From: Sipunculus nudus | Taxonomy: Eukaryota > Annelida > Sipuncula > Golfingiida > Sipunculidae | Direction: 5' to 3' | Length of the DNA: 64,000 bases | Assembly (NCBI GenBank): GCA_026874595.1 | Contig: CM049319.1 | Span: 54,202,917-54,266,916 of the forward strand | In this document: piece by piece, positions 32,610-45,400 of the stretch | How the letters are laid out: every line of letters starts with the position of its first letter | How positions within the stretch are numbered: position 1 is the first letter of the stretch | Translations under genes and position numbers: made by a program | The notes under the pieces: model-generated | Databases searched by the model: none | What the model saw: only the letters and a program-made list of their open reading frames with translations | Told to the model about the DNA's origin: nothing

Positions 32610-33380
32610 TGTTAAAGGTGCTCTTTTTATTGTGTGACACGGGCGTTACTCGTGTTTTTGTTACATTTTATGTTTAATCCGTACTGGTTGAACTCTCGTT
32701 GTCATGTGAGCCTTGGGTTTTCATGCCTGGTCGTGGGTCACGTGATTATCCTGGTATGTGTAGAGACGCACGGCTATGTCTTTCTAGATAATTCCTGAAA
32801 CGCGTGTTGTGCAAGAACTTGTAAGCTGTTCGAGAAGTGGAAAATTCCCGGCTTGGGGTGAGAAGGTATATAAAGGGGCTGGTTTTTTTTTAGAACCAGG
32901 GGGGCAGAGCTGTGCAGATTCCAGCGGACGCAGAAGCGTGTGTCAGGACCTTATCCGACGAATGCGGATATTATAGATTTTAAGAACTTTTTCCTGGATT
33001 TTATACATTTGGACTTCAGTTTATTTTCTGTGTTGTTGCAAGAACATTCCACTGGACTGTCATTCTCCGAGAGTTTACATTCAAAGGAATTATCGTTGTG
33101 ATGGTGTTGGTATCGAGGTACTGTACCATTATCTTTCTGTGTGATTGTATTGATTTGTTGCTATAACGCTGTTTTACTGTATACTTGCATTGATTTAGTG
33201 TATTGTATTGTTAGGGTTGTTTTAAGAATAAACTATAGTTATTTGTTAACAAAAAAACACTGACTTCTTAATTAATTCCCCTAGACATTTCAGGCTGCCT
33301 AGTGTTACAGAATCTGTTTTTTTAATCTCCGTTACAGATTTTGTGTTCATCACACATACGTGATCTGTTTATATTAGGTT
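32610..33380 (+). repeat. 3' LTR of the Gmr1-like element (end missing)
   Basis: Starts TGTTAAAGG and matches the 5' LTR up to TATATTAGGTT. The last bases (CCGTAACA in the other copies) are replaced by unrelated sequence. AATAAA is at 33227-33232. Confidence 0.9.
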
Positions 33381-34035
33381 GGTTTTATTACAAAACATTT
33401 ACGGTAGGACCGTAAGAAGGACTGGTCAGGGTGCTTACATTAACATAACTAGGAATTTCTATCATCAGAGATGAGGTGGTATCACCAGACATTGAGCATA
33501 CCTTCTTTAAAATAGGCCCCTTCTTCTGAAACCTTTATAGACACTTTACAAGGTCGGAGTCATAAGGGTCAAGGTTATCTATTTTAAAAAACTTGTCCGA
33601 CAACTTGAATGAAACGATTTTGTATCAAATTTCAATAATAATAATGTATACTTTTTCCAAACATATGGATATATTTGACTTTGACAGTAATTTTTTGTTC
33701 GGTTATTGAAAAGTTAAAGCCATAAAGGGGAGAGTATGTGTGTTATATTTTCAGACAAAAGTCACGACAAAAATGCTATATAAATAACGGATGTACCTTT
33801 GGTCTGTAACCAACAAAGTGATCGATCACTGCAAACTGTCGCTATATGAAACATCTAGATGCCTAGATCTTCTCAGCCTTTTCACTCGCTCTCTGTTTTC
33901 AAGTACTATCGCGCGATCCTCCATCGCATCGCCCATTCGTTATCATACTTTAAATGAAGGCATAATATCAGTTCTTGAAAGGCTGTATAGAATACTTATC
34001 GTGGAAACAAATCTTTGATTTAATGTTTAAGTATG
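33381..34035. other. No gene seen
   Basis: AT-rich sequence between the 3' LTR and a MITE. No domain or repeat was recognised. Confidence 0.5.
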
Positions 34036-34043
34036 CAGGTGTT

Positions 34044-34477
34044 CAGTGGCGTCAATTTTTCTTCCAGGGTGGGGGGGATGACTTTGTGTGTGTATATATA
34101 TATATATATACACACACATATATATATATATATATATACCTTTTTCATCGTCTCCGAGTGACATATTCAACTAAATATATATAAATGTATATATAATAAT
34201 TATTATATATATACTTAATCATATTTCAAATAATTATAATGTTTTAGAAATTAAGTTAATTTTGTGAATTTTAAGCAAGGTTTAGATATAACATTGTTTA
34301 ATTGTTTAGTAAATGGATCAAAAGTCTTTAATTCTATTCATTAATATATTTCATTTGCAATATTATAATATTATTCTCTGAAAAATGGGAGGGATGATTA
34401 CATTGACCATCCCCCCCCCCCTTGCGAAAAAGTGGGGGTATATATACCCCCCATCCCCCCCTATATTGACGCCCCTG
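34044..34477. mobile_element. hAT-type MITE with perfect 8-base target duplication
   Basis: Ends CAGTGGCGTCAATTTTT and, inverted, CAGGGGCGTCAATATA. The octamer CAGGTGTT lies on both sides (34036-34043 and 34478-34485). It contains TA/CA microsatellites and a C-run. The 8-base duplication and CA-starting termini are hAT features. Relatives are at 9690-9905 and 50710-51318. Confidence 0.85.
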
Positions 34478-34839
34478 CAGGTGTTGGATTGTTTTATACA
34501 CGTTTGTGTATCAAAATACATGACAATATCTAAAAACCCGTTGTTTGCTTTTTTTCTGTATTATGTTTCTTTCTAATATAAAATTGAAATTTTAAAATTT
34601 GATTCAATAGAAAATTTTAAATTTTATCTTTAGACAGATGAAAAAAAAATTTAAAAATGGTCGAGGAGAAAAAAACGGTGTTGAGATATTTTCATGTAGC
34701 TCGTTAAGAGCCCATTAAAATGTGTTTGCTGGTTGATAAAATTGTGTACCATTTAAAGATTTAATATTTTCAAAAATATTAAAATTTAGTATGAATATAT
34801 TAATATATTTGTAGTGTGTCACACAGACGATAAATGGGG

Positions 34840-34841
34840 AA

Positions 34842-34872
<31 letters not shown>

Positions 34873-34893
34873 GTATATGTTTGTGTGTATGTG
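34840..34893. repeat. (AT)n/(GTAT)n microsatellite
   Basis: Uninterrupted AT run passing into GTATAT repeats. Confidence 0.9.
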
Positions 34894-35360
34894 TTTTAAA
34901 AAAGTTGCGAGTGCCCCCCCCCCCCCCCTTCCCCTTAAAGACAAATTGACGTCATTGTCTATACGGTAAGGGCTGACTTAAACTATGACTTAACAACATA
35001 AAAGTCTGTTTCAACATCCCTTGAATTAAAGGCGACATTAATTTGTGATTTTAGGCCTTTATTAAACGCAAAATCTTTAGTTTTTTTTCCCAAATTAAAT
35101 TTCCTTCATCCGGTGAGGCTTCAGTTTTCTTCCTTGTGGAAATAAAAGAGGAGGAAGGAATAGGAAGAAAAAAAGAACCTTTATTGTGGCAAACATTATT
35201 CCATGCTAGGAATCACCTATATAGTGTTTTATATATTGGAGGAAATTAGGGCATTCATTAGACATCGGCCTTTTGAAATCAAGTAAAAAAAAAAAAAGGC
35301 TCGGAAGTTCGTTTGGGGAAGCTACAGAAAGCGGTATACATGTTAGAATGTAAACATGAA

Positions 35361-35568
35361 CAGGGGCGTATCCAGGATTTGAAAAGGGAGGGTCCAACCT
35401 GGGAAGACTAAAAGAAAAACTAAAAAAGGTCCTCTGGTACGGAAAGAAGGGGGTCCAGGTCACAAAAGTTGCTTTTAAACCTTGAAAAAAAGGTTTTTTC
35501 CGGCTCAAGGGGTGGGGGTCGGGGGGGGGGGGGGGGGGTCCGGAACCTCCTCTCTGAAACCGCCAATG
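35361..35568. mobile_element. hAT-like MITE, CAGGGGCGGATCC family
   Basis: The left end is CAGGGGCGTATCCAGGATTT and the right end, inverted, is CATTGGCGGTTTCAGAGAGG. Contains an 18-base G-run. No clear target duplication. It resembles 9375-9597. Confidence 0.5.
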
Positions 35569-36429
35569 ATGGCCCACTGTTAATTACCAGATGGCAATAG
35601 CTTCTGCACATAGATTAACAATGGTCAGATTATCATGTATAGTGTTATGGAAATCAGTTTTTTATCTTACGTAAGATTAACTATACAACGTTTGACACAA
35701 AACGCTAGTAGTAGTTCAGCTCAGCACGACTTAAGAGTCAACAGATATTAATATGCCAGGTTTTGAAACCCCTCTTTTTCTGTTAAGTTAATTGAAGCAA
35801 AACGCAGAATAAACCACAACATCAACTCCGCGAAGTGAATCCATAACTAAACCGAGGGATGGTTCTGATGATGGGTTCGTTATCCCGCTAATGAGACAGC
35901 TTGAGCATTATCATTGAGTGATGGCCCTGCCACCTGGCGGCCACGGCCAAGTGATGAAGACCATCTGGCCGGGGTTCTGACCCTCCTGGGCCGCAGCCGC
36001 GTGGTCAATGTGTTCATCAGACGCATCTATCCCTAGCGTTCCAAAAATAGTTTTATACATCTACGATGAACACGGCAAACTACCCGGGAAGGCTCTTCTC
36101 TCACATAAGAATAAATAAAACAAATTTTTTCTTCAAAATATAAATTTTATTTTTTAGCAAATATATATACTAAGAACAATAAATTATATTGAGTCTATAC
36201 TGATTCCCAACATTAATTTATGTAATATATTACACATGGAGTTTAAAACAGATTTTAAAAAATCTTAGTGTTACATGCTGCATGAACTATCGCATTTTAA
36301 TAATATTTAAATTTAAATTTATAATAATATGTAATTAATGTTGGTGTTTCTTAAACAAACATGTGTAATTCTATGTGTTTTACAATGATAAAGGTAAAAA
36401 GGTATGGGTTTATAGTCTGATATCGCCCA
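35569..36429. other. No gene; short GC-rich patch
   Basis: AT-rich except for about 35900-36010, which is GC-rich with internal complementarity but no family I can name. Confidence 0.4.
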
Positions 36430-36705
36430 CGATGTCAGTCTCATCCGACTTCACATTTCCTGGCTCTTCCTGGATTCTTCACGGCTCCCGGGGACCAGAC
36501 AACCCAAGCAGCCCTAACAGGCGCTAGATCGGTATTTGTTCTACATTTGCCTTCCTCCCATGACCATTACCCATTTACTCCTGGGTCAAGAGAGTGCAAC
36601 CTTGTGGTGAAGACTTTGCCTAGGAGCTTAGCGCAGACGGCGGTCAGAACGGGACGCTAACCCACGACTCAGTGCCCTATCCGTTACGCCGCCACGCTCC
36701 GCGAC
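36430..36705 (-). repeat. tRNA-like SINE relic
   Basis: On the minus strand the head GTGGCGGCGTAACGGATAGG and CACTGAGTCGTGGGTTAG resembles the 5' half of a tRNA with a decayed B box. A body with GGGTAATGGTCATGGGAGG follows. It is GC-rich against an AT-rich background. Confidence 0.45.
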
Positions 36706-37272
36706 ATATAGTTTGTGGAACCTGAAGTGATTGTTGTGTGATTTTTGGCCTATTGAATCTAAACGATCTTACTACCATAACACTGGATGCATTGAAAAAT
36801 ACTTTCCTTAACTAGAAATATGCTTTCTAAGGAATGCAAGCCTTGTCACGTGGGAGGTTCCATTTTAGGGATGCTCCCAAAATCGTGCTTGCATTCAATT
36901 ATTCGGCCCATATTCCCAGGTTCACTCGTGCATAAGTGACTTTACATTTGTGAATATTCCTTGATTAATTTCCTGGACCCCAATCATGAGCCCGATCCTC
37001 AATGAAATCTAATCGGTTTTTCATTGGCCCATTCCAGAAATTCCCTCAATTTTCATGAGATACCGTTCATGAATATGGGAGTCATATTGTGCACACGCAC
37101 GCACACACACACAACATCATACGAACGGCATATACTTTGCTCACGGAGGAAAAAGTGACACATTTAGAACATCAGTTAGTCACCAGATGGCGCAGCATCC
37201 GACCAGTTGCGTACGTTTCTGAATATCATTCTACCACCGTAAAATTAGTTCTGGCACGCACAGTCTAATCAG

Positions 37273-37310
37273 TGGCGGATCCAGGATTTCCTAAAGAGGG
37301 GGCACAACTG
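37273..37310 (+). mobile_element. Truncated CAGGGGCGGATCC-family MITE end
   Basis: CAGTGGCGGATCCAGGATTT followed by a short G-run, then sequence unrelated to the other copies. Confidence 0.45.
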
Positions 37311-37344
37311 CCACATGCATATGATTTTTATGTATTTCGTACAG

Positions 37345-39490
37345 CATCTCAATAGATAGATAGTTTATTTTTTTTATATAGCGCTAATCATCAAAAACAG
37401 ATCTCAACTGCGCTGGTTATACAATAGACTATGATATTAAAACATATGCACATAATATATGACCAGTAAAACATAGCATAGCATTTATATATCTCTAAAT
37501 TCAGAAATAACTTTATAATAGAATGTCTTCAGATAGGACTTCAAACGTTCATAATTATCCACGAGTCTCAGATGCAATGGTAGGTCGTTCCACAATATAG
37601 GAGCTGCGTATCGAAATGACCTACAACCGTTTTCGTTTTTGTTCGTGGTACTCTCAAAGTGATGGCATTGCTTAAACGCAAATTGTATCGAGCATGATCC
37701 CACAGCATAAGCATCTCACTGATGTAAATCGGGGCTAAACCATGCAAAGCTTTGAAAATAAGAATTAAAATTTTGTATTCACATCTGTATTTGACTGGTA
37801 ACCAGTGCAGCATCTTAAGCACAGGTGAAATGTGATCAGATTTAGATACTTTACAAATCAACCGATCTCCAGTGTTTTGGACTCGTTGCAATTTTTTTAA
37901 GTTACATTTAGGTAAATTAATGTACAACGCCTTACAATAATCCAATTGACTAGTCACAACCGCATGTATCAAAGTCTTCGCCGAATCATCTGTTATATAC
38001 TTCCTGATCTGCTTGATATTATAAAGACTATGAAAAGCATTGCTACATGTGGCATTGATTTGTTTGTTCATACCCATATTTAAATCCAGCCTAAAACCTT
38101 AACTTTTGACTATATCCTCTCCAATCCTGATAGAATCTAAATTAACTTTAGCCAGTTGCTGTCTGGTGAGAATCACTAAAACATCAGTTTTTCCGTCGTT
38201 AATTTTCAGTTTATTCTGTAGCATCCAGTGACGTACATCTCTAACACAGTTTTCCATAGCCAATACAGCAATTTCTTCTTATCCAGGTCGGAAACTCGGA
38301 CAGAGCTGATGATCATCAGCATATCCATGTACCTGAGGAAGATGGCCTTTGACTATTTCCATTAACTGCCGACAGTACACAGAAAACAATACAGGCCCAC
38401 AGCAGGATCCCTGGGGAACCCCACACTTAAGTTCAAATATATCAGACAGAGTTCCATTTACTTTAATTCTTTGGGTCCGATCAGACATATATGATTTAAA
38501 CCAATTTATTACTGTTCCATCAAGGCCCAAGTCCTTTTGCATAGTTTCCATTAACAATCGAGCATCGATAGTATCGAATGCTGCCGAAAGATCGAGCAGC
38601 ACGAGGAGAACCAGCTCCTGCCGATCCATGCTGTCGAAAATATCTGAACAAATTTTAACAAGCACCGTTTCGGTGCTGTGCGTGGTATGGTATGCTGACA
38701 GATGGTCAGGTATAATTGACAGTCATGTGACATGTGGTCATTTAGTCTTAACACTGACACTTTCTCTGTTGGTTTACTGCACAACTGCAGTCCGCAAACT
38801 GGTCGAAAATTTGAGAGTTCACAAATGCCTTGCTTTTAAGGCAAAGGGGTCACAATAGCTAGCTTCCAGACCTCGTGGAACACACCAGAGCTTAACGAAG
38901 TGTTTATCAGATGTGATATAATCCCTGTAAAAACATCTGAGCACTCTTTCACAATGGAAGTTGGTATTGGATCGGAGAAACATTGTTTATCTGGCAACTG
39001 TGCAATTAATGTTCGAACTTCCTCATGTGTACTTAGCTGAAACTCTGGCAGCATCGCTTTGCTGGACGGACACTAAGAATTCATGTACAGCTAGATGCAA
39101 ATCGTCTAAATACTGTCTTATTTTTTTACTTTGTTCTGAAAAAAAGAACCAATCGCATTTGCTATATCGGCATCATCTCCCTCCGACGGATATTCTGTAG
39201 TTTGCTTTCTCTTATAAAGAGACTTTGTCAAACTGAACAACTTTCTTGAATCATTGCCACATTTTTTAATCACATCAATATAGTAATCACGTTTCGCTGC
39301 ATGTAATGCTCTACAGTACTGTTTCTTTAACTGCTGATAACATTTTTAATCCTCTTCTAAGCCAGTTAATCTCCATTTTCGTTCAGCTGATCTAGTTTCC
39401 TTTTTTAAACATTTCAAGTGGCTGTTGTACCATTTCAACAAATGTTGTGTCCTAATAACTTTCGTTTTTGCAGGCTCAATACAAATGCAT
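37345..39490 (-). mobile_element. 5'-truncated non-LTR retrotransposon, CR1/Jockey-like
   Basis: Minus-strand fragments in order: a pre-RT region with TRSAERKWRLTGLEED and KRDYYIDVIKK; LPEFQLSTHEEVRTLI and FSDPIPTSIVKE; an RT core with LLDLSAAFDTID, GVPQGSCCGPVLF and YADDHQL; then the thumb and C-terminal region LHWLPVKYRCEYKILIL, ALHGLAPIYISEML and RSFRYAAPILWNDLP. The catalytic Asp pair in YADD is present, but several frameshifts and stops break the frame, and no endonuclease domain remains. The 3' end has a short TATC-type repeat at 37351-37362. Dead copy. Confidence 0.88.
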
Positions 39491-42400
39491 GGGAGTCAAC
39501 TGTTTCAGACAAAAATATTAAGGCCATTTGTTAAGTCTCTTTTGTGACCTTAAATAGTGGCATTTGTGCAAGAAAAACTGTGATAAATGAATATATACAA
39601 ATCTTAAATAAATTTAAAATCTAAAATTAGTGAATTAAAAATTACTTTTATTTAACTTAACATAATATTTCATTTAGCAGCAGAGTTAAATGTCATGTCT
39701 TTGAGATCCTATAAATACAAATATTATTCAAATAAACCAACATGGTATCCATAAATATTTAGCGGCTAGTTGCAATAGATATGAATCTCTGAAACATTTT
39801 AATTGTAAAAACCTACTTAATTGAAATAATTGTTCAATATATTAACACCTAAATTAAATTTACATTAAGTTCCGTCTTTATCTCATAATGATCTAACAAT
39901 GAATATGGTTCAGAAATATTAACACCAAACAGATTTTAAACAGCTTAGTTACCAGATCTCACACATACGACACATTTAATTTGATCATTTAAAAAAATAT
40001 ATATTCTCGCAGCAGAGAGGCAGAGTTTGTGTAATGTAGAATGAAGAATAAGGAGATTGAAAAAAAGAGAAACTTAACCCTAAAATGAAATAGAAGCATT
40101 TGTGAAACAAATTTTCTTTATTGCATGACTAAATGTATCATTTCTTTGGTGGGTTTCACTCTACCCCCACCCCCGACACACCATCCTTTCAGTATTCTCC
40201 CCTATTTTGTTACTTTTCCATCACATCACATCCATCAATATTATCATCACCATTATTATTATAACCCGAATGGATAAAATATTTAGATCACGTGTACCTG
40301 ATGCGTCATGCTCTCATTAAGTGCTTTCTAGAAGAGGAACGACTGCTGCAGATCTAGATCCAATCCTACTGGTTCATAAACCTTCAGGGATAGCTTGCCC
40401 GGATAAGGATAGGTCCACGAGATGAGCCGGACCCATACAGATCTGCGGCACTCTAATTAACTTCATTTCCTGGAATTAGCGTTCTGATATCATCAGTATA
40501 TTGTCAGCTTTCGTGAGGGAACGGTATCGCCCGGATTAGGGATTTCCTGAAATTCCTAAATAATTAGTACTTAATCCCGTCTGCTTGTAATCTGTGTTTA
40601 CGGTAGCGGCTGTTACTCCCCTCCAGTACTCAAAAGTCACAATTGCCAGTTGTGGAGAAAGTAGAAACTGTATTGAGAGAAAAGAAGTGCATGTTTCACC
40701 AGAATATTCGTTTATCCGAATACCTGTTTAACTGTTAGCGCCTTTACCCATTTGTGCCAATCTTTAATATCTTGATCAAAATTAACAGATTTTCTCGTAT
40801 TTGATAAAAATAAAGGCATAATGGTGCAAAATTGTCACATCCCGAAGGAATGGACTTCCAGGTTCTTTCAACGGTGAATAGAAATGGCTGAAGCTCACAC
40901 ATTCACTCAAGAAATGAGAAAGGCATGTGTAACGTGAATAATAAAATACAATAAAAATAAAGCAATTTACAATTATCTGGAGACGATGTTTCACACAATA
41001 GAGACAATATCCACTTAGTCCTTTATATGCACACGACACAAAGTCCTGTTTAATCCTAATCTGGTATCAAAACACAGAATAATATTTAAATACCAAGGCT
41101 GGTCCGCCTGTCGCATGACCGTCGCGCACGTGACAGTCTAGGAATGTTGTCCTGAGACCGTGTATCAGCAAGATTAAACATTGACCCTTCACTAGCCTCC
41201 ACTGTTGTATCACGATGACAATATCGGTAAGACACGCTGCCCCAAAAGTCACTATACATGAATAATTCCAAGAACCGCACACAATTCAGCTCGAGTCAAT
41301 GTTCGGTACTACAAAAAGATCAGCGATAGTTCTCTAGTAGGTTTCACTACGACTGATGATTATCAGTTTTATACAAGTCCTTATGTAAATATAACTCACA
41401 GGTCCGTTAGTGAGCTACACTGCTGATCGAATTTCTTACAAACTCTGGCCATCCACTCGGCTGTCAAACTGCGAAACGCCATTACCTAGCGTGCTGACCT
41501 GGGTGAATGTGTTTTTCTATTGTGCGCTGAGCATATATACCTATGCCTACATCATACACCCTGACAACGCCTCTGGCCTATCGTCTTACAATATTATGGG
41601 GATCTGCTGCTCAATGCATGAATATTAAAATGGGCATGCATCCTTAAACACGAGTATGAGAAAATCATGCTTGCACGTGCGTTGCCTCTTAAATCTACAT
41701 CACACTGTCTGAACTAACTCTCACGAGTCTGACAAGAAACATTTCTACAGAGTCACGGCTGAACTGAAACTGCCATCAAATAAAACACGGGTTCCCGGCA
41801 TATTGATATACATCAATTTAGAGAAGCAATCATCTGGTTAACCATACTTACTGGAAAGTGCAACACTACAATAAATAATAAAAAAGTCACAGCTCTCTGT
41901 CGACAAAAATGAGTTCCAATTGATCCCCTGAACATCCTCTCAACCTGCAGGAAATAATGATTTTATGAAAAGGATACACAAAAATAGGACTCTATAGCTA
42001 AAAGCAGTCTTTGAAACATTAATCACAGAAATGATATTTTACTAAGGTTTGTTGGTTCACTGTGTGTGTTGTATTCGGTGAATTGATTCCATCTATCAAT
42101 CCGAAGTTCAGGACGTAAAGCAAAGACGAAGATTTCGTCTTATATTTGTTAAAATAAAACAATCTAAATCTACAGGCAATGGATAATGCATATATATTAT
42201 TTTCTTTATGAAACCCTTGATTAAATATTAATACGTGAACTTATCCAGACCTGAAAATAAATATTCATGGTAATAAATTACTGGGGGCTTTACTTAAAAA
42301 ATCATTTATCTTAAATCAGAAGGGAACATTTGTCTATTGTTGAATCTTTAAAAGAATTTTCTACTTCTGGAATCACAAAGAAATCAAAATCGGCATGTCT

Positions 42401-45400
42401 ATACATGGGCTGCAAATGCAGAACGCAGTATTTATCTCTGTATCAACTGACATATCTAAGAAATAATGAACTGTTTAAGTTGAAACTTTTTGATTTGTAC
42501 CGCTTACAATGTGCGTGTGTCATAAAAAAATTGAACTGCCTTTGTTTTGTGGACAGGAACGCCCGTGGGACGCAACCATCGAGTAAATGAACCATGACAC
42601 ACATTTCTCTCGTCTTAGATTCATATATTTATACAACGCACAAGCTATATTGATGGACATCCTGATGATTTTCATATCTGTTGATCCAAAAGTTGGCGGA
42701 TGTATGTATGTGGTTTCTTAATGCTCTCTAGTTAAATTTTTAAATCCTCGATTAATTGATAAATCATGCTTAGAAGGAATTTACGGTTACATGTGATATT
42801 TTAAAAATGGAAACTTTGAAAATGTGTTCCTAAATGAAATAAGTTTTTTCATTCATAAAAACATTTTTTACATGGATTGAAATCACCCGCCATGCAATTT
42901 CTAGACAAGTTGGTGAATCAAAATTTGCACTTGGACCGAACCAGTTTTATCCGACAAGTGGTTATTAAGGTGAACTTTTATTGCTGTATCCTTTTGGCTC
43001 ACCGTTTTACATAAATAGATTAATAATTTCCTGGTATAAATTGGACTTCCAGGCGCCAGGCGTACCAGACATTTTGCGTGACCTTTCAGATCATACCCCT
43101 TGCCGTCTAAAAGACAGGTATTAGCCGGATATCCTCACCGCATGAAAAAGAGGGTATCACAGCATGAAGTTTCATTCTGTTTTAACCCGCTATGGAGGGA
43201 TTGGCTAAATCGTAGGGGAGACAAAAAATAAATATAAATTGCCTGACATTTCAGATAAAACTTTTATGAGGTGCTAATAATTCAAAATAAGAATAATTCA
43301 TAAAGTTTCGGCAATTACCGTCCTTCCGGCGGACGTCCCGGGGGCCACTTTGAATCTCTTATACGTAGATATGGCCTCAGGAGGGCACGCGTTTATTTAT
43401 GTTCGTTGGATTGTGTGTGTGGGTGTGTTGTTCACAAAATAAATCGCGCAACCGTGAACGGAATCTGATGAAATTTTCAGGCTATTTCATATGCTAAGGA
43501 TATGTAAGTTTATAGTAAGGCGACATCAGTAACATAATTGTCTACGGACTGGCCTCACCTATTTTGCACGGATCAATTTTGTCTCAGCCAGATGGGGTAT
43601 GCGTTCATTCCCTCTCGACTGCATGTTTGTGTGTGTGTGATTTTTTGTGTGATTGTGTTTTGTTTATGTGTTTTCACAACAAAACTCACACGATCATTAA
43701 TCATGAAATGTTCAGGATATTTCGAGAATGGGCTAATGAGGAATCGATTAGACATTCCGTTCATAAGCGCTTGAGTATTTTTTTAACAAAGACATCCTTA
43801 CACAGACGAACGGGAATGAACGCAAATATGGTGAGGGGGGGGGGGGGGGGGGTGAAGGTTCTTAATTTGATGATCTGAACACTGGCAGAGAGAATGGTTT
43901 TGATTGATATTTCCGTAGCGTTAAAAAGGGACCTAACAAACCAGGCATGAAAATATACAAGCAATATAGTGTGTTCTCTTTGAAATAGTTTGATAAATGT
44001 CAATCTTTCGTTCTAAAACAGTATGGTTACTACTGTACACGAGTCCAAGTAAGCTTTCACCGGGCGCAATCAGTGGCGCTAAACTTTATCACAACACGCA
44101 CGTCACCGTACTGAGCAACTTCACAAATCAATATTTTTTTAAAGCATAAAACCCGTGTTTCTTCGTTTTTATTCTTTTTGTTATGGAGAAGTAAGTTCGT
44201 GTGCTAAAATGGTCTGCTGGGAAACTTTAGTATTCATCCAAATAAACTGAGAGAGTGAGAAAATACACGCAGTATTGCAAGTGATGATCATCTCTAATAA
44301 TTTTTTTTTCAATTTTATCGTTACCTTAATTAAGGCAATCATATCAGGCTGCCTGATTTCTTTGTCATATTTTTGTGATATTTAAGAAGTGACTCCTTGA
44401 CCGATAATAGAGACCTGAGCTATTAACAGCAATGCTGGTATCCTAATACCTCATGGCAGAGGTTTCGTCCCCCTGACATGTAAAAATCCGCCTAAATGAC
44501 AGAAAACTTTTCGGTCCAATTAGAGTGCCTGTTCAGTCGTGTTTTAACTACTTCAGTACTTTGAAAAAAATTATTGAAATGAAATTAATTGAATTCAAAG
44601 TGACGAATTTAAGATTGGTATTGAAAAAGAGACTTCCGTGTCCTTGGCCTATAAAGAACACTCCCTTAGTGAATTTAAAGTAGGCGGATAGGATCTGCTC
44701 GAGTAAACTTCAATTAATTAATTCATAATAACAATGGTAATAATGGTTATAACATTATCTATAATCATGGTTTCAAGATCCATATACAAAACCAATGAAA
44801 GAGATGAAAAGAAAAGCTGGCAAAAATATCCATAGAATTAAAGATAACACAAGATTTAGCATTAATTAAAGCTATTTCGACTCAGAGAACCCTAGGCGGT
44901 CATTTTAATTAGAGCGCTTTAATGCTATCTCCTTGGAAACTCATCACTAAATTGATCAAATCAGACATAACTTCATATACTTGTAATGTTTTGTTTTGTT
45001 TTATGACGCATATTGTTTCCACAGGTGGCCACAGAAGACTGGCAGAATTAAGAGCATGGAAAGTACCACCCAAACCCGCTATAACATTTTAAAAGAAAAC
45101 TAATTGAATCTTTATTGACGCATGTAAGCTCAATACATTGTATTAAGTAAAAGGTCAAATACGCTCTCCAGGCAGCGGAAATCTTGCGCTTCTAAAGAAG
45201 CTACACTGATTTTCTTTACGATATAGGTAGTAGGCCTATAAGTAAAGCGCTGTGTAAAAAGCGTCAAGGTCAAATTAAAATACCTTTCCACCTGATGTAG
45301 AACATGTTTTTTTTTCGATATGCAACGTTGATCGACATTTTCAGAGCATGTTATTTTTAACGAAAAGCCTTTTTTGTTCAAATTTTTATTTTAAAGACAA

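Larger units (their letters stand above)
26954..33380 (+). mobile_element. Gmr1-like Ty3/Gypsy LTR retrotransposon, decayed
   Basis: Two similar LTRs (26954-27728 and 32610-33380) flank, in order, a primer binding site, gag, protease, integrase, reverse transcriptase, RNase H and a purine tract (about 32599-32609). The protein motifs are Ty3/Gypsy type, but integrase precedes reverse transcriptase, the order known for Gmr1-like elements. Stops and frameshifts interrupt every domain, and the LTRs differ at more than a dozen sites in the first about 210 bases, so it is an old, inactive copy. The 3' LTR lacks its last bases, so no target duplication can be read. A solo LTR is at 47344-48102. Confidence 0.9.

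Noticed and set aside
26954-33380. Ty1/copia assignment from the PR-IN-RT order
   Set aside because: RT, RNase H and integrase sequences (FLGMVGYYRKFCPN, AYIDDLIVYS, H2C2 with CKSCHTC) are Ty3/Gypsy type, so a Gmr1-like element explains the order better.
26954-33380. Endogenous retrovirus with an envelope gene, suggested by the tRNA-Pro primer site
   Set aside because: No envelope-like frame exists. RNase H runs straight to the purine tract and the 3' LTR.
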